Position numbers and translations under genes: made by a program. This document shows, one piece after another, positions 1 through 11,602 of a DNA stretch of 64,000 nt. The stretch is from Strongylocentrotus purpuratus (taxonomy: Eukaryota > Echinodermata > Echinoidea > Camarodonta > Strongylocentrotidae). Within the stretch, counting starts at the first letter, position 1. Every line of letters begins with the position of its first letter. Location: the NCBI RefSeq assembly GCF_000002235.5, contig NW_022145605.1:485001-549000 (forward strand). The letters are read 5' to 3'. The notes under the pieces are model-generated. The model did no database searches. It was given only the letters and a program-made list of their open reading frames with translations, and had not been told where the DNA came from.

Positions 1-382
1 GAGGCAACTATTGTGGTATAATCCAGAGCAAAGAGAGAGAGAATATTATAAGTTTAAGAAGGATCCAGGGGATATAAGTTAGATTACCGACATGAAACAA
101 GAAATTGGTTTTAAAATATTGATTAGTATCACAATTATTATAGGTCCAAATTTTAATTGAAAAAATAGATATTGAATTACAAGCAAAGCCTTGATGCTCA
201 GCTTGTGAATGCAAAAAATAATTAAGAGAATTCTTGATATTCATCACAGTTTAAGTTGAAGATTGGTGCTAAGAATATTAAGGAAGGGGTAAAGTTGTAC
301 GTAGACTGGTGATACAATATAGAGGGACAGGTTGTAATGGCAAGAAAGACAAAGATGAGACTATGAGAGAGAAAAAGACGAA

Positions 383-384
<2 letters not shown>
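1..384. other. AT-rich stretch without a recognised gene
   Basis: Unique-looking AT-rich DNA before the first GA tract. The short frames on the minus strand have no recognisable domain and run into the serine/leucine repeats encoded by the neighbouring microsatellite. I see nothing functional here. Confidence 0.5.

Positions 385-418
<34 letters not shown>
385..418 (+). repeat. (GA)n microsatellite
   Basis: Uninterrupted GA dinucleotide run. On the minus strand it reads as a spurious Leu-Ser polypeptide. It is followed by GA-rich sequence and a short GA-to-GT transition near 461-480. Confidence 0.95.
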
Positions 419-422
<4 letters not shown>

Positions 423-497
423 GATGGGGGAGAAAGAGAAAGAAATCATAATATATATAGAGAGAGAGTGTGTGTTTGTGCTGGAAGGCGCTTGATA

Positions 498-571
498 AAG
501 AGAGAGAGAGAGAGAGAGAGGGAGGGAGAAAGAGAGAGAGGGAGAGAGAGGGAGAGAGAGAGAGAGAGAGA
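498..571 (+). repeat. (GA)n microsatellite with GG interruptions
   Basis: A second GA run about 80 bp after the first, interrupted by GGGAGG and AAAG variants, which suggests an older array with point mutations. Together with 385-418 it makes a purine-only block on the plus strand that could form triplex DNA (inference). Confidence 0.95.
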
Positions 572-1237
572 GATGAACACACCAAGAGGTGATCTCCTTT
601 ATGGATTTAATAGATATATATAGGTCAAACCATAGCCCAGATAACTACTTGACTGGCAAGGACATACTGGACGGCTCAAAGAGCTGATCAGATAGCTCTT
701 TAACATCTTCACATCTTTAAAATATATTTATTTGGATAAAAGTTAATTTAAATCAGGTCAGTGAAAATTTAGCCAAGATATACGTTAATTGCCAGCTTTT
801 CTTCGTTGAAGACTTCCCTTTTTTCATAATTAAGTGAAGATTTCCAAATCAATCACAAATTTCTCTTCATTTCAGTATACCTAAACTAGTTTAACATCCG
901 CAGTAGATCGTCCAAGGATACTTAGGTTTTTCTTTCATATTTTTGTTGTTTTAAACTTCAGATTATCTATAAATTGCTTCTCTTGAAACTCCTGAATATG
1001 ATTAGAAATAATTAAAGATTGTCTTTGTAAGCCATAATTATTGTGTTCTTAGAAACAAAATTGTAAAGCTCTTAGGTTTACTGATGTATAGAATGCACAA
1101 TCTAGGTAATGCATGCAGAAAACATAGCTTTTGAAGGTTTGACAATGATTATACTACAGAGGGCTGATTGATATTTTTTAGTAGGTGAATATGATACATT
1201 TTTATTACAAAAGATTGTAAGAGGGCAATCAGAGTAT
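572..1237. other. AT-rich stretch, nothing recognised
   Basis: No frame of note, no repeat shared with the rest of the window, no RNA gene. Composition is strongly A/T. Confidence 0.5.
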
Positions 1238-1370
1238 ATAAATGCTTCTAAAATATACGAATAGAAAATAACGAAGATATTGCGTAATACAGCATTTTCA
1301 CCGACATTTCTTGCATTCTGATCTACACAAGATGTTAACCTACTAGTACTACTGCATGCTATCTAGCAAT
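1238..1370 (+). repeat. Dispersed repeat, copy A (unnamed family)
   Basis: This 133-bp segment recurs at 9231-9358 in the same orientation. Reading the two side by side I count seven substitutions, a 1-bp indel and a 6-bp indel; copy A has an extra AGTACT before ACTGCATG. Both start at ATAAATGCTTCT and end at CTAGCAAT, and similarity stops abruptly on both sides. No terminal inverted repeats, tRNA-like boxes or coding potential are visible, so the class is unknown. It may be an internal piece of a larger element. Confidence 0.85.
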
Positions 1371-2100
1371 GAGAAGGACAAAGAAGAACACGAATGAATC
1401 CAGCATTTAACAGAGTTTATTTGTACATGATGTCAGTGACCTGATTATGCAGTACATCTACACAGTACCACAACCACATTCCAGCTAGAATAAAGATATA
1501 CTGATCACGTAATCCTTGTTTTGGTGTTGATCCTCTCTTGACTTGTTTTATGACTATGGTTAATCCACTGGGAGAAACCTGAAGGCAGAAACTTGTATCA
1601 TTAATTATTTCAATATGTTATAGTCATTACACTCATTCATGAGTTTAAGACAGTACTGGGCAAGTGTGGGCAAAAATAAACTATTCGTATCTCGCATCTT
1701 GATGATTAAAGCCATCACATACTTGCAAAATACCTTAGATGATTTTTTACCGAAGTGCTGATGTTAAATGATCGGATTTATTGCCGTTGGGTTTACAACC
1801 AGTTCTTCTGTTACTTCTTCTTCTTCTTCTTTTTCTTTTACTTCCTCCACATTTTGTCCTTCTTTTTCTCTTTCCTCTTCCACTATCAATCTAGTCAATG
1901 TCATATTGCCTACATCACCTGTCTATTTTCCATGCCTCGAGCCCACATTTTGTATCATTTTTCATGCAGTCTGAAAAGTGATCACTAACATACATTCATA
2001 AACTACTTAGTCTAATATAAGGGTGATGCTGGCAAGCATGCAATAAGAATAGAAACGTTGATGTGATGAGAGGCCTATTAAAAAGTAAGTCATCCTTACC
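1371..2100. other. AT-rich stretch with a short TTC-rich patch
   Basis: Mostly unique AT-rich DNA. A TTC-rich pyrimidine patch lies at about 1804-1880 and explains the Ser/Phe-rich frames there. No gene recognised. Confidence 0.5.
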
Positions 2101-2170
2101 CCCCCCCCCCCACACACACACACACCAGGCCACCACCCCTTACCATGCCTGTCAGGAAAGTGATCCCAAT

Positions 2171-2362
2171 TAAGAGGGACTTTCGACCCCCCCCCCTTCT
2201 CCTCCTTATTGGGTATGTTGATGTACCCCAAGATGTAAGAGGGACACCCAACCCTTTTTCCCTCCCTACCGGGTATGTTGATGTACCCCTGGTGGGGTGT
2301 AAGAGGGACACCCAACCCCCTTCTCCTCCCTACCGGGTCTGTTGATGTACCCCTAGTGGGAT
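2171..2362 (+). repeat. Tandem repeat, about three 65-bp units
   Basis: Three consecutive units begin at TAAGAGGGAC (2171, 2236 and 2300; spacings 65 and 64 bp). Each contains a C-rich run followed by GGGTMTGTTGATGTACCCC. The units differ by point changes and by the length of the C run. A poly-C/CA tract (2101-2125) lies just upstream. Both strands have an open frame through it (142 aa on the minus strand), but this is a consequence of the repeat and not evidence of a gene. Confidence 0.85.
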
Positions 2363-2917
2363 GGTAGGTAGGATATGTTTTGAATATCAAGAGCAAAGCA
2401 AACATTAACAGCATGATATTGTTGAAACCCTTCATGAAGTTATACCACTGCAGAGTTAGAGTGAAGGCTGTTTCTTCCAGACGTTCACATGTTCCATTTT
2501 CTCACCTGTGTATCTATACATCCTTCTGATGTTCAGGAGTGTTTAAATGTATGATTGATGTTGATGCCAGCGGTGATCTAAAATGAATTCCCAATGATTC
2601 TCATACTCTAGAACAAAAGCCAACATTTTATTTTGAAAATGCATGTTAAAAAGATCAGACCTGAGTTGTCGAGAAAGGATATTATTAGGGTAGCCAATAA
2701 TTACACCTTCTGTTATGAAATTGTGCTTTCAAACTTACATGTACAAACTGAATGAATAAAACTCATAATTCATATTGAAAATGAAACACTCCATTTTCCT
2801 AAACTAATGGTTCTCATAAGTTACAAATGTATGGCCCAAATTGAAGAAGAAAAAATCCGCAATGGTGACAAAAATAGTAATATATCTATAGGACCTCTTG
2901 AAAACATGGATGCTTTT

Positions 2918-2968
2918 ACACTTGTATAGCACCTATGTCCTTCACGATGTAGGGCTCCTCTAGTGGCA
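2918..2968 (-). mobile_element. Possible SINE 3'-end fragment
   Basis: On the minus strand the segment contains GACATAGGTGCTATACAAG, closely matching GACATGGGCGCTATACAAG at the 3' end of the SINE at 50838-51112. The flanking match is poor and no tRNA-like head is present, so this would be a truncated, decayed tail. It could be chance similarity. Confidence 0.35.
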
Positions 2969-2984
2969 TCAGTGGATGGAGGAG

Positions 2985-3190
2985 GAGGGGAGGGGGGGGG
3001 GGGTGGGTGAGCGGTGGGTACAGCCTACAGGGTCAGCATAACGACATGTCCAGATTTCATGGCCAATGTGTCAATTAATGTCAATTAGCATCTTCGTGAT
3101 TAATTGGAACAAGTAGGGGTGCTAGACATGTGTGAGGAGGTATCACTTGCTCTGCTCTGCTGGTATACAGACACCCCCCCCCCCCTGGTA
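2985..3190. repeat. Poly-G tract followed by poly-C tract
   Basis: A G-rich run at about 2985-3005 and a C run at about 3174-3186 lie in opposite orientation about 170 bp apart, so the ends could pair. The sequence between is unremarkable. Whether this is a decayed inverted-repeat element or two independent tracts cannot be settled by eye. Confidence 0.5.
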
Positions 3191-6100
3191 TAGCCCCCAC
3201 CTGCTACCATACCGGATGGTATTAGTATACATGTATTTTCAGATCTTTCTTGGTAGCAGATTATAACTTGTGATTTATTCACAAGTGCAATTCATGGGTT
3301 ACCACATTCTTATTTTTGTTCTCACTTTGCTTTTGATTTCATAATGTATTAATGTCGGTATTATGATATGGATTGTTATGCTTCATTCAAAAAATAATAT
3401 CTACGAGGAAAACGTATGTTGGTGTTTGCGACATAAATGATACCATAATAATTTAATTTGTAATTGCTTGATGGTTGCTGTGGTTAATGCAAGCAATGTA
3501 ACAAGCATATTATAGAAAAGCAAATAGAACCTGCTGTGACCAAATAGGAAGTGTTGTCTTTCATACATAGCTTGCTGTGTAAATAGGAGTGGTGTTTGTA
3601 GAAATGAATACCATTCAAAAGTCAAGTCATCTATATGATGATGATGATCCCTATTTCATTGTCCTCCGCCCTTCTCTCTTTTCCTCTCTCTCTCTCTCTT
3701 TTGATTTTGCTCACTTTTGAGCCCATATTTTGTTCTATTATACGAGGGTTAGAGGGTTCTGGCTGCCCCGTGAAGTGGGGTGCACACCAGGACTGGATTG
3801 AATAAGGAGTATGGCGATGATGATCCACCCAACACGCTTCCACCAGACTCCCTAGGTGCACCAAGCACTTTTGACTCTCCAAGAGTGTGACAAGCCAGGC
3901 ATCCGTTTATTACAATGTCAAGAGAATTGAGAGGAAAACAAGAAGGAAGGGCTTGAAATGGGCAATGATTATAAAGAATGCTTCTATTGTAGATTGATCA
4001 AAAGCCTCTAATCGTCCCCGCTTCTGTGTGGGGATAGATGCCTGGTCTCTACAGGGAATTGGTACTTATGACAATTTGCATGTGAGCGGTGGTGTGCATT
4101 CAATGTAGCCATTTAAGGCCGACAAAGGGATGGCTGTGTAATCTGCTCCGAGTTTGCTTGGGGTATAGAGAGAGAGCTAGCTCGTGCCCTAACCGGCATT
4201 TGATCGGGAGGGGGAAAGGGAGGAGAGAAAAAGGAGAGCAAAACGGAAGACTAGAATAAACATCGCAGTGGATTAGGCTGCTCGGCCATTTATGTTGCGC
4301 AAGCTCTCAAGGGAGGATGGAGTGGTAGAGAAGTGGGATGGTTGATGGCGAGAGAGGGATGAGAGGGAGAGAGGGAGAAAGAGGAGGCAAGATTGAAGGG
4401 ATCGGGTGGAAGGCAATCCTGACTACACAGTTTGACTGACGCAGAGTGCATTAATTATTGAAATCCCAATTTGGAAGGGATTGTGGGGCATTACTCACGC
4501 GTTGAGGAGTTGGATCTCGGGGATGTGTGGCTGGCTGGCTGGCTAGGTAGCTAGCTAGAGAGCGAGGAGCGCCAAACGAGACAGCGCCTTAGAAGTAAGA
4601 CCGGACGGATGGGGTAGCCGGATCGGAAGCCAAGGGGCATGCAAGGGGGGTTGTTTTTCAGCAAACGACAACGTTTAAGGTTAATGGAGAGAGTAGGTTC
4701 GGGAAGAGGCTGCATAGGCTACTGATAGCTGATCTCCAGGGAGAGTACAGCCTGTCATGGACCATCTACAGACCCACTCTCCACTCCTGTTTGCTTGGCT
4801 AAACACACTTTACCATGATTCTCTCTTCCCAATGCTATTAAGTGCTTGTTATTACCCTTCTCTGCTTCAGTCAACATTGACTTTTCTTTACTGCTTGCTT
4901 TTACTCCTAATCCTCACCCTTTCCCCTCAACATTCAGAGATGCGGTACCTACCTCGTCACCATCTCACAAAGCCAAAACAATTTTTGTAGTCTCTCTAGA
5001 GCATATCTTGTAGATTTTCAGGTTTTTTTTCACTTCCTTTATTTGTGATGAACCACCAGTCTACCGAAAAGATAAAACCTAAAGCATCGTATGAAATATA
5101 TTAAAGTAACAAGCCAGAAGGAACATTCAATAGTAAAGTATAAACTATGCTGCATTTCAAGTAGCCGATGTTAAGTGATATAAAATAATATGGAAAGTGG
5201 TTTGTAGGTGAATCTTTGTTGAATAATGATATTCCATAGGCCTACTTGTAAAGCACATATAACATAATGATATATTATTGTCTCATATCTCTATGCTCTG
5301 CCAAAGGACTTTGGACATTATTACCTCGGCTTTAGCTGTGGCAAACACAGCGTTCAGTGCATTCAGGTGAAATAAATAAATGGGTTGGAAAAAATGTCAA
5401 TATCTTAAAGTGAATCGGGGAGAGTAATGTAATGTATTATGTTGTAAGGCAATGGTCCTTTTTCGTTGCTTTGTAATGTTAAAATTAGGAATTAAAATTG
5501 TACTCCTTTAATCTTGGGGTGCCTCATTTACATGATACTGATATATAACTTCTGTTTTGGTTAGTCCTGTTGGTAAATAATGTTGGTAAATAAATTATTA
5601 CCATGTACATTGAGTATTGTCAATTCTTGTGATAAAGCATGAAACTACCCAAGAATTATACATGTATATGAAGTATTTAGATGTTTGGTTAGTTTTTTTA
5701 AATTGATATTCATGTGTTTTTAATATTTAGATTTACCTAAATATAAAAACAAATGCGAGTTTATTGATTTTCATTCTTGTAACAGAATATAATTCAACAT
5801 AATTTGTTTATCTTTTTCATTTATCAAAATGAGATATTGATGGATTTTTGCGAGGTTCATTAAATAAATACAATTTCATAAACAGAATGTTCAGAATGAA
5901 AAGAATAAATTCATTCATGTTTTAATGAAACAAATGTTTTCTACATTCAATTTACATGATAGTCAATAGCAAACAAGTGAGTTGTTTGATAATAATGTGC
6001 AAGCTTGCATAACAGTTAGAGTGGAAGAGTGTCAGGAGGAGGGTGAATGCCTATAGTGGTGTGTATGGAACCCATCGTCATTAATATGATTACATGTGGG

Positions 6101-6534
6101 GAGAACAAAAGTCTGTTTTCTGTCCAAAGATCTGTATGTCTCTAGTATTTTGCTGGACAATGAATAATTAATGTTCTATATTACAACACAGGGTAAACAC
6201 CTAGAGCATGTGATACAATGAATAATAGATTGAGCCTGGGCTAAGATAAATTATCTTGTCATATTTTGTGTCATTTCTTCTTAGAATACCAGATAAATTA
6301 AATCGTCACCCTTGGAGTGATAGAAAGGAGCATTAAGGGGGTAAGAAAGAGAGTTTCACACCAGTCACAGTGGTTGTGTGTTACAGGGAGGATGGGAGGA
6401 GGGTAGGGAGAAGGTAGGGAGAGGGTGATGAAGACAGTATAAAGAATGGGGTAGGGTGATCATAATGGTAATAACATTGTGGTTACATCTTGAAGGTGTC
6501 TGGAATGGAACATGATGTGAGTAGCAAGTAAGAT

Positions 6535-6538
<4 letters not shown>
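3191..6538. other. Unannotated stretch with a purine-rich, GC-richer part
   Basis: No gene recognised. About 3900-4700 is richer in G and purines than its surroundings and lacks long AT runs; it holds short GAGA blocks and a CTGGCTGGCTGG patch near 4530. It could be regulatory, but nothing specific supports that. About 5000-6000 is AT-rich and featureless. Confidence 0.4.
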
Positions 6539-6585
<47 letters not shown>

Positions 6586-6586
6586 A
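6539..6586 (+). repeat. (GA)n microsatellite
   Basis: GA run with one AA interruption. It forms the left purine arm of the mirror-like composition described for 6.5-7.4 kb. Confidence 0.95.
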
Positions 6587-7019
6587 ACTAAAGTGATTAC
6601 TCATTATTTTGTTTGTCGCTTTTAGTAGGTGTAAGTTTAGAAATGGGGATGGAGGAAGCGAAAGGGAGATTATAGGGAAGAATAGGAAAGGGTAAGAAAT
6701 AATGTTTTTGTATATTTTTGCTTTTTTTTTTAATAGAAATTATTAACGGAAGATAAAAGAAAGCTAGGAAATGGAGAAGGGTATTAAAGGAAAGCCGAGG
6801 ATTTAGAAAAAACGAGGAGATAAAAACTAAGAAGTGTCCTAAAATGGGAGCCTATGAGAAAATGTGTGTTTTTAAAGTGAATGGTAAAGAATTGGGCTCT
6901 CTGAAAAGAACGATAGGAGAGACGGGATTGGAGATAGTCACGGTGAGTGCGAAAGATGAAAACACCCACGAAAGAAAATGATAAATGGAAGAAGAAGGAG
7001 GCAGTAAGCCAGAAAGGTA

Positions 7020-7275
7020 AAAAATGAGAGAGTTAATAGTGGGCCAGGCGAGTTGCGTGTGGCACGTTTCTCGTTTGTCACCCTGCAGGTAATTTAGCAA
7101 CACATCTGCCAGTTGGCGCCCCCGAAGCCTTGGCGTGGAAAGCATCGGACCGGCCATCAAAGGGTGCGCAGGCACGCACGGCGGATTGAGAGGATCGGAG
7201 GCGCAGTAGCAAGACACCTCCTAGTATCTCCCTAGTGGGTTGGGGGCGCATGATACGTACACGTTTACAGGCACT
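7020..7275. other. GC-richer core between purine and pyrimidine arms
   Basis: This stretch is clearly richer in G+C and CpG than the neighbouring kilobases (many GGCGC, GGCACG and CGGACCGG words). The plus strand is purine-rich to the left of it and pyrimidine-rich to the right. It could be a promoter, an enhancer or a conserved non-coding element, but no TATA box, splice signal or exon can be defended. Confidence 0.3.
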
Positions 7276-7357
7276 GACTCGGTTTGCCTGCTATCATCTC
7301 ATACATTATTCACACCTCTTGATAGTGTATCCTTGTCTCCACAGAGTCTACCTCCCA

Positions 7358-7360
<3 letters not shown>

Positions 7361-7401
<41 letters not shown>

Positions 7402-7410
7402 ATCTCTCTC
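7361..7410 (-). repeat. (CT)n microsatellite
   Basis: CT run on the plus strand, the reverse counterpart of the GA tract at 6539-6586. Downstream sequence to about 8080 stays pyrimidine-rich with further CT patches. Confidence 0.95.
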
Positions 7411-9230
7411 TTTCCTCCTCTTCATCTCTACCTCATACTATCTATTTGTTCCTCTCATTCTCTGACACTGTCCCTAGCTCTGTAATTTACTCTCTCTCAT
7501 CCCCTGTTTCTTACTAGCTTCGACAGTAGCTTGTATTCTCATTCCATCTCTTCTATTTTCTCTCTTTAAATCTCATCTGCGCCACCTCTCTTTCTATCTT
7601 CTACCATGTTCTTCTGAATGTCTATCGATTTACAACAATTTCCAACTTTTAGTTCCTTCAATATTATGATGAGTTTGTTGCATTTTATCAGAAGGCTCGC
7701 CAAAGATTCAATAAACAATGTAACAACATAATACAGTCGATTTTCTCTTTTTTATCGTTTGATATCTTCCTTTCACTCCTCTCCCCTTCCCCCTCCCGAT
7801 ATATCCCTTCCCCCCTCTCTCTCTCTCCATCCACCTTTCTTTCTCTCTTTCCCTCCCCATCTTCCTGTTCAGGTTAAAACAACTTCTAATCTACTTTTCT
7901 AGCAACATTTGAAAATCTCTTAAGACTCGGTTAGCAACCTCTCGTATTCATATTTCACCAAATAATGTCTCTTCGTTTTACTATTTATGATACTGCTTTT
8001 CTATTAATCGTTTCTTTATGCTTTCTCTACTTCCGCATACAATTTGCTCACATTTTCTTCGTCCTTCTTTTCTCCTCGTTTCCACGGTGATGCACGTCCT
8101 CACCAAAGATACTGGTATCAACATCACGCGTCTTACACCCAGAGAGATGGTGAAATCAGGAGAAGAGGGATGAGATGGGGAATCATGCTCCTTAGGCAGT
8201 TAGCAAGCAAGCAAGAACGGGGGAGAGAGATGGCGGAGGAGATGGGTAGAGACTGAGATGAGGAGGAGGGTGGTAAGGGATATGATGAGAGGGAGAGACG
8301 AATGTTAAGCCCCCGTGATGCAAATATGGAATTTATCTGAGCTGAGGCGAGCCGAATCAAGCACTAGGAATGAGATAGGAGAGAGTTTGAACGTTAAGTC
8401 TCTCTCGATCGTACCCAATCTACTTGCTAATCGTGGGCACTGTTCCAATCCCGACTCCTTCGCTTGGGGTGCAAGCTGACACTATGATGCGGGGATGATC
8501 GGGGTAAAAGAGGCCTGGCGGTGTGCTGGCTCCGAGACGACAATCATATCGTGTAACTTATCTCATTTGCATCCAGGCATTGAGAGGTTTGCAAGGTTAT
8601 CCTAACCTAGTATGTCTAACCTCGGTGTGAGATGGTGATGGGTTTGTTTGAAAGGAAGCTGTTTGTTTGTGAGAAATCATGTTAGAAATTCCAAGAATAT
8701 TTAGATGATTTCGGCGAAAATGTCCACTTTCTTATTCTCACACCATCCTAAAGATATCTCAAATAATACAAGACTTTTACATCTTTCCTTGTCATAGTAG
8801 GTACAAAAGCTGAAAGTAAAGAAAACGTTAAAAGCTTTATATTCTGGAAATATGGTCTCCAATCTCTCGCAATTTTCTGCAAGGGTCTGACTGATGACCG
8901 TACGTCTCCTTATATGTGTCCAATTTTATTCCAGCCCGTATGGGTATAGTAGGCTTAATATTGGCGCCAAAACACTGACCATCATTCTTCTCGTTTCCTT
9001 TGTTTATGATTAGGTGTCTCTTTAAACCATTATGTGCAATAAAGTTTGATTGATAACCATGATCATTTCACATTTAAGGTTCAAGTGACGAATTAGCCTA
9101 CTAGATGATGTACCAAAAATATATATACTTATAATTGAGTACTTTATAATCGATTGTCAGGTATCTCAGTTTTATAATAAATCAAACCTATCCATCTAAA
9201 GCTACACTTCGTGTGTGAAATGAACACTAC
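7411..9230. other. Pyrimidine-rich then mixed sequence, no gene
   Basis: Pyrimidine-biased to about 8080, then a short purine-biased part to about 8390, then a GC-richer piece at 8400-8640 that includes a POU-octamer word (ATTTGCAT, 8565-8572). The octamer alone is weak evidence. No coding feature recognised. Confidence 0.4.
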
Positions 9231-9358
9231 ATAAATGCTTCTGAAAATATACTAATAGAAAATAACGAAGATATTGCGTAATACGGCATTTTCTCCGACA
9301 TTTCTCACATTCCGATCTACACAAGATGTTAACCTACTACTGCATGCAATCTAGCAAT
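9231..9358 (+). repeat. Dispersed repeat, copy B (unnamed family)
   Basis: Same orientation as copy A at 1238-1370 and about 8 kb away. It lacks a 6-bp block present in copy A. Outside the shared interval the flanks of the two copies are unrelated, so these are dispersed copies and not one large tandem duplication. Confidence 0.85.
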
Positions 9359-10123
9359 TACCGGTTAACTGACAATTCTATCATAAATTATGTGAATGAA
9401 GTATTCGATTTCAATATTGTTACCCAACTAATTGTGAACGTGGAATTTATTTTCTCGACCCACCTTTAGTTATTTTTTCATCTCGTAATGTCATAGTAGG
9501 TAGGCTCAAATCATTTGTATCATAATGTGTCATATAGGTGTACACGTCAAAATTAAGCACATGATTTTTTTTTTATTCACGGCATTGTTTCATAAGATAG
9601 ATGATAGAATTTGGAAAATAAATGTTATTACATTGGATTGCATTTTATATTAATCCTCATAAACCTGTTTTCTTTTTTTCAGCTAAGACTGGTTGGTCAG
9701 TAATTGGTGACAACGCCTCTTTTTGTTACACTGCATTATGTAATACATTTTCCTTTCTGTTTGTCGCGTGTGAAGCTGTTAACATGTTAACACAAAGGAC
9801 AGTTCTGCAACAGATGGAGGAAATCCCGTGGTGTTCATAGTAGCCATCTGACCGAGTAGATGCTTTGTTAAAATGTCCAGTCAGTTTGAATCGGGATTTA
9901 CAAGAGATTAAGGGGTAAAGAATGACACCCCTTGGCTGCCTGAAGAGGACCGCTAGATACTCAGTCTTAGTGATCATTTTCAGGGTTTTTAGTTGAAATG
10001 ATTTTGACACCTTGCCACACAAATTCGCAGGCGGGATCGCGTTGACACCAATGTATGCGACCTTTGGACAGATGAATTTGAATATTCTCTAAATGTAAAT
10101 GTATAGATAATTGAGTAGGGGTT
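9359..10123. other. AT-rich stretch, nothing recognised
   Basis: Overlapping short frames on both strands near 9620-10020 have no recognisable motif. No RNA gene or repeat seen. Confidence 0.45.
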
Positions 10124-10147
10124 GGAGAGAGAGAGAGAGAGAGAGAC

Positions 10148-10192
<45 letters not shown>

Positions 10193-10226
10193 GAGAGACA
10201 AAGAGACAGAGAGACAGAAAGAAACA
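10124..10226 (+). repeat. (GA)n microsatellite with GACA variants
   Basis: GA run with regularly scattered CA substitutions, giving mixed GAGA and GACA units. It reads as Leu-Ser-Val/Cys repeats on the minus strand. Confidence 0.95.
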
Positions 10227-10432
10227 AAAACGAGGGAAATGAAGATGAGTAAACATGTTAAGTAAACAAACACAAAAATACAGAGATTAAAAGAGAATAA
10301 GTGTGTGAAAGGGAATATAGACGACGAAGTATTATTAGAGAGAAAATCGGTTCGGGAAATGGTGAAATATTAAAACATATTTTAGAGAGAAGGTGGAACA
10401 TGAAATAATAACAAATATATTAAGGGGATAGA

Positions 10433-10435
<3 letters not shown>

Positions 10436-10478
<43 letters not shown>

Positions 10479-10526
10479 AGAGAGAGGGAGAGAGAGAAAG
10501 AAAGAAAGAAAGAAAGAGAAAGAGAG

Positions 10527-10557
<31 letters not shown>

Positions 10558-10563
10558 AAGAGA
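10436..10563 (+). repeat. (GA)n/(GAAA)n compound microsatellite
   Basis: Long GA run with two CGAG variants, then GAAA tetranucleotide blocks and more GA. The second purine tract within 350 bp. Confidence 0.95.
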
Positions 10564-11553
10564 AGGATGTGGAGCCTTCGTGGTATTAAAGTAGAATGGT
10601 AACTGTAGAATTGCTCGATTTAAATCAGGGGCTTTGAGCAAGCAAAGACGAGAAAAGTGCTAAAGATTGAAGATGCTTCAAGAAAAGCGAGAGTGAGAAT
10701 TTCATGGATTTTATTAGAGAAATAAAGAGAGAGGATTAAGGTAGTAGACCTTGTTCTCGAATGTGGTCAATAGAAAATGTTCATATTCTTAAACAGAAAT
10801 CAGGAAATTGTCCCCGCGATTTCACAATACCTGGGTTAATATTGAAAGCAGATGACAGTTGATAATTAGAAAGTTGTAATTAGCTCTCTTTCTAAACAAA
10901 CTAAATTGTAGAGGATGAAGTATGAAAATATTGTAATTAAGAGAGACTTTACATGCTTTTATTTCCTTTGATTTATTTTTCTTTCTTAAAAAACAGCATA
11001 TTTACCATTATTTTGTCTTTTGGGATGAAATACCGTGATCAACACGAATGTTGTTTTTCATATAGGTCCAGAAAGGGAAATAAAGAGAGAGGATTAAAAA
11101 AAAGTTGACTACAAAAATGTCAACTTCAAATAAAAGACATAGTTCCAGCAATTAAATAGAAATGGCGCCATTTTCTTCTTTCTTTCTTTCGTTCTATATT
11201 TCATTCCTTTTTTAAAGATAAAAGGGATGCTAAAAATATAGGGAATACACGGATGGAGGAAACATGACCATACTGTTTCCCCCTCTTTCTCTTCTACGCG
11301 GGATAAATGTCAAGATTTTATCACCTCTGTATAACAGCTCCGGGGAATTTGCATAGGGGCGCGCTGGCTGTGTGCACTTAATGGTGGTAATTAGCGACCA
11401 TTAGTGAGTCGGCTTAAAAAATGAATGCGTTCATGCCTTGAGGAGGCTATACAAGCAAGATGTACACACATCGAGTGTCGCAGCTAGCTAGCGTAGCGGC
11501 TAGGCAGCGTGGCTTCTGTAGTTTAACCACTATCATCATGAATGACTTTGTAA
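10564..11553. other. AT-rich stretch, nothing recognised
   Basis: AT-rich, with a short GC-richer patch at about 11335-11420 that has no recognised identity. No gene seen. Confidence 0.45.
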
Positions 11554-11556
11554 CTC

Positions 11557-11600
<44 letters not shown>
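11554..11600 (-). repeat. (CT)n microsatellite
   Basis: CT run with one CCC interruption. The ATG-started frame that crosses it (from 11460) is a low-complexity artefact. Confidence 0.95.
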
Positions 11601-11602
<2 letters not shown>

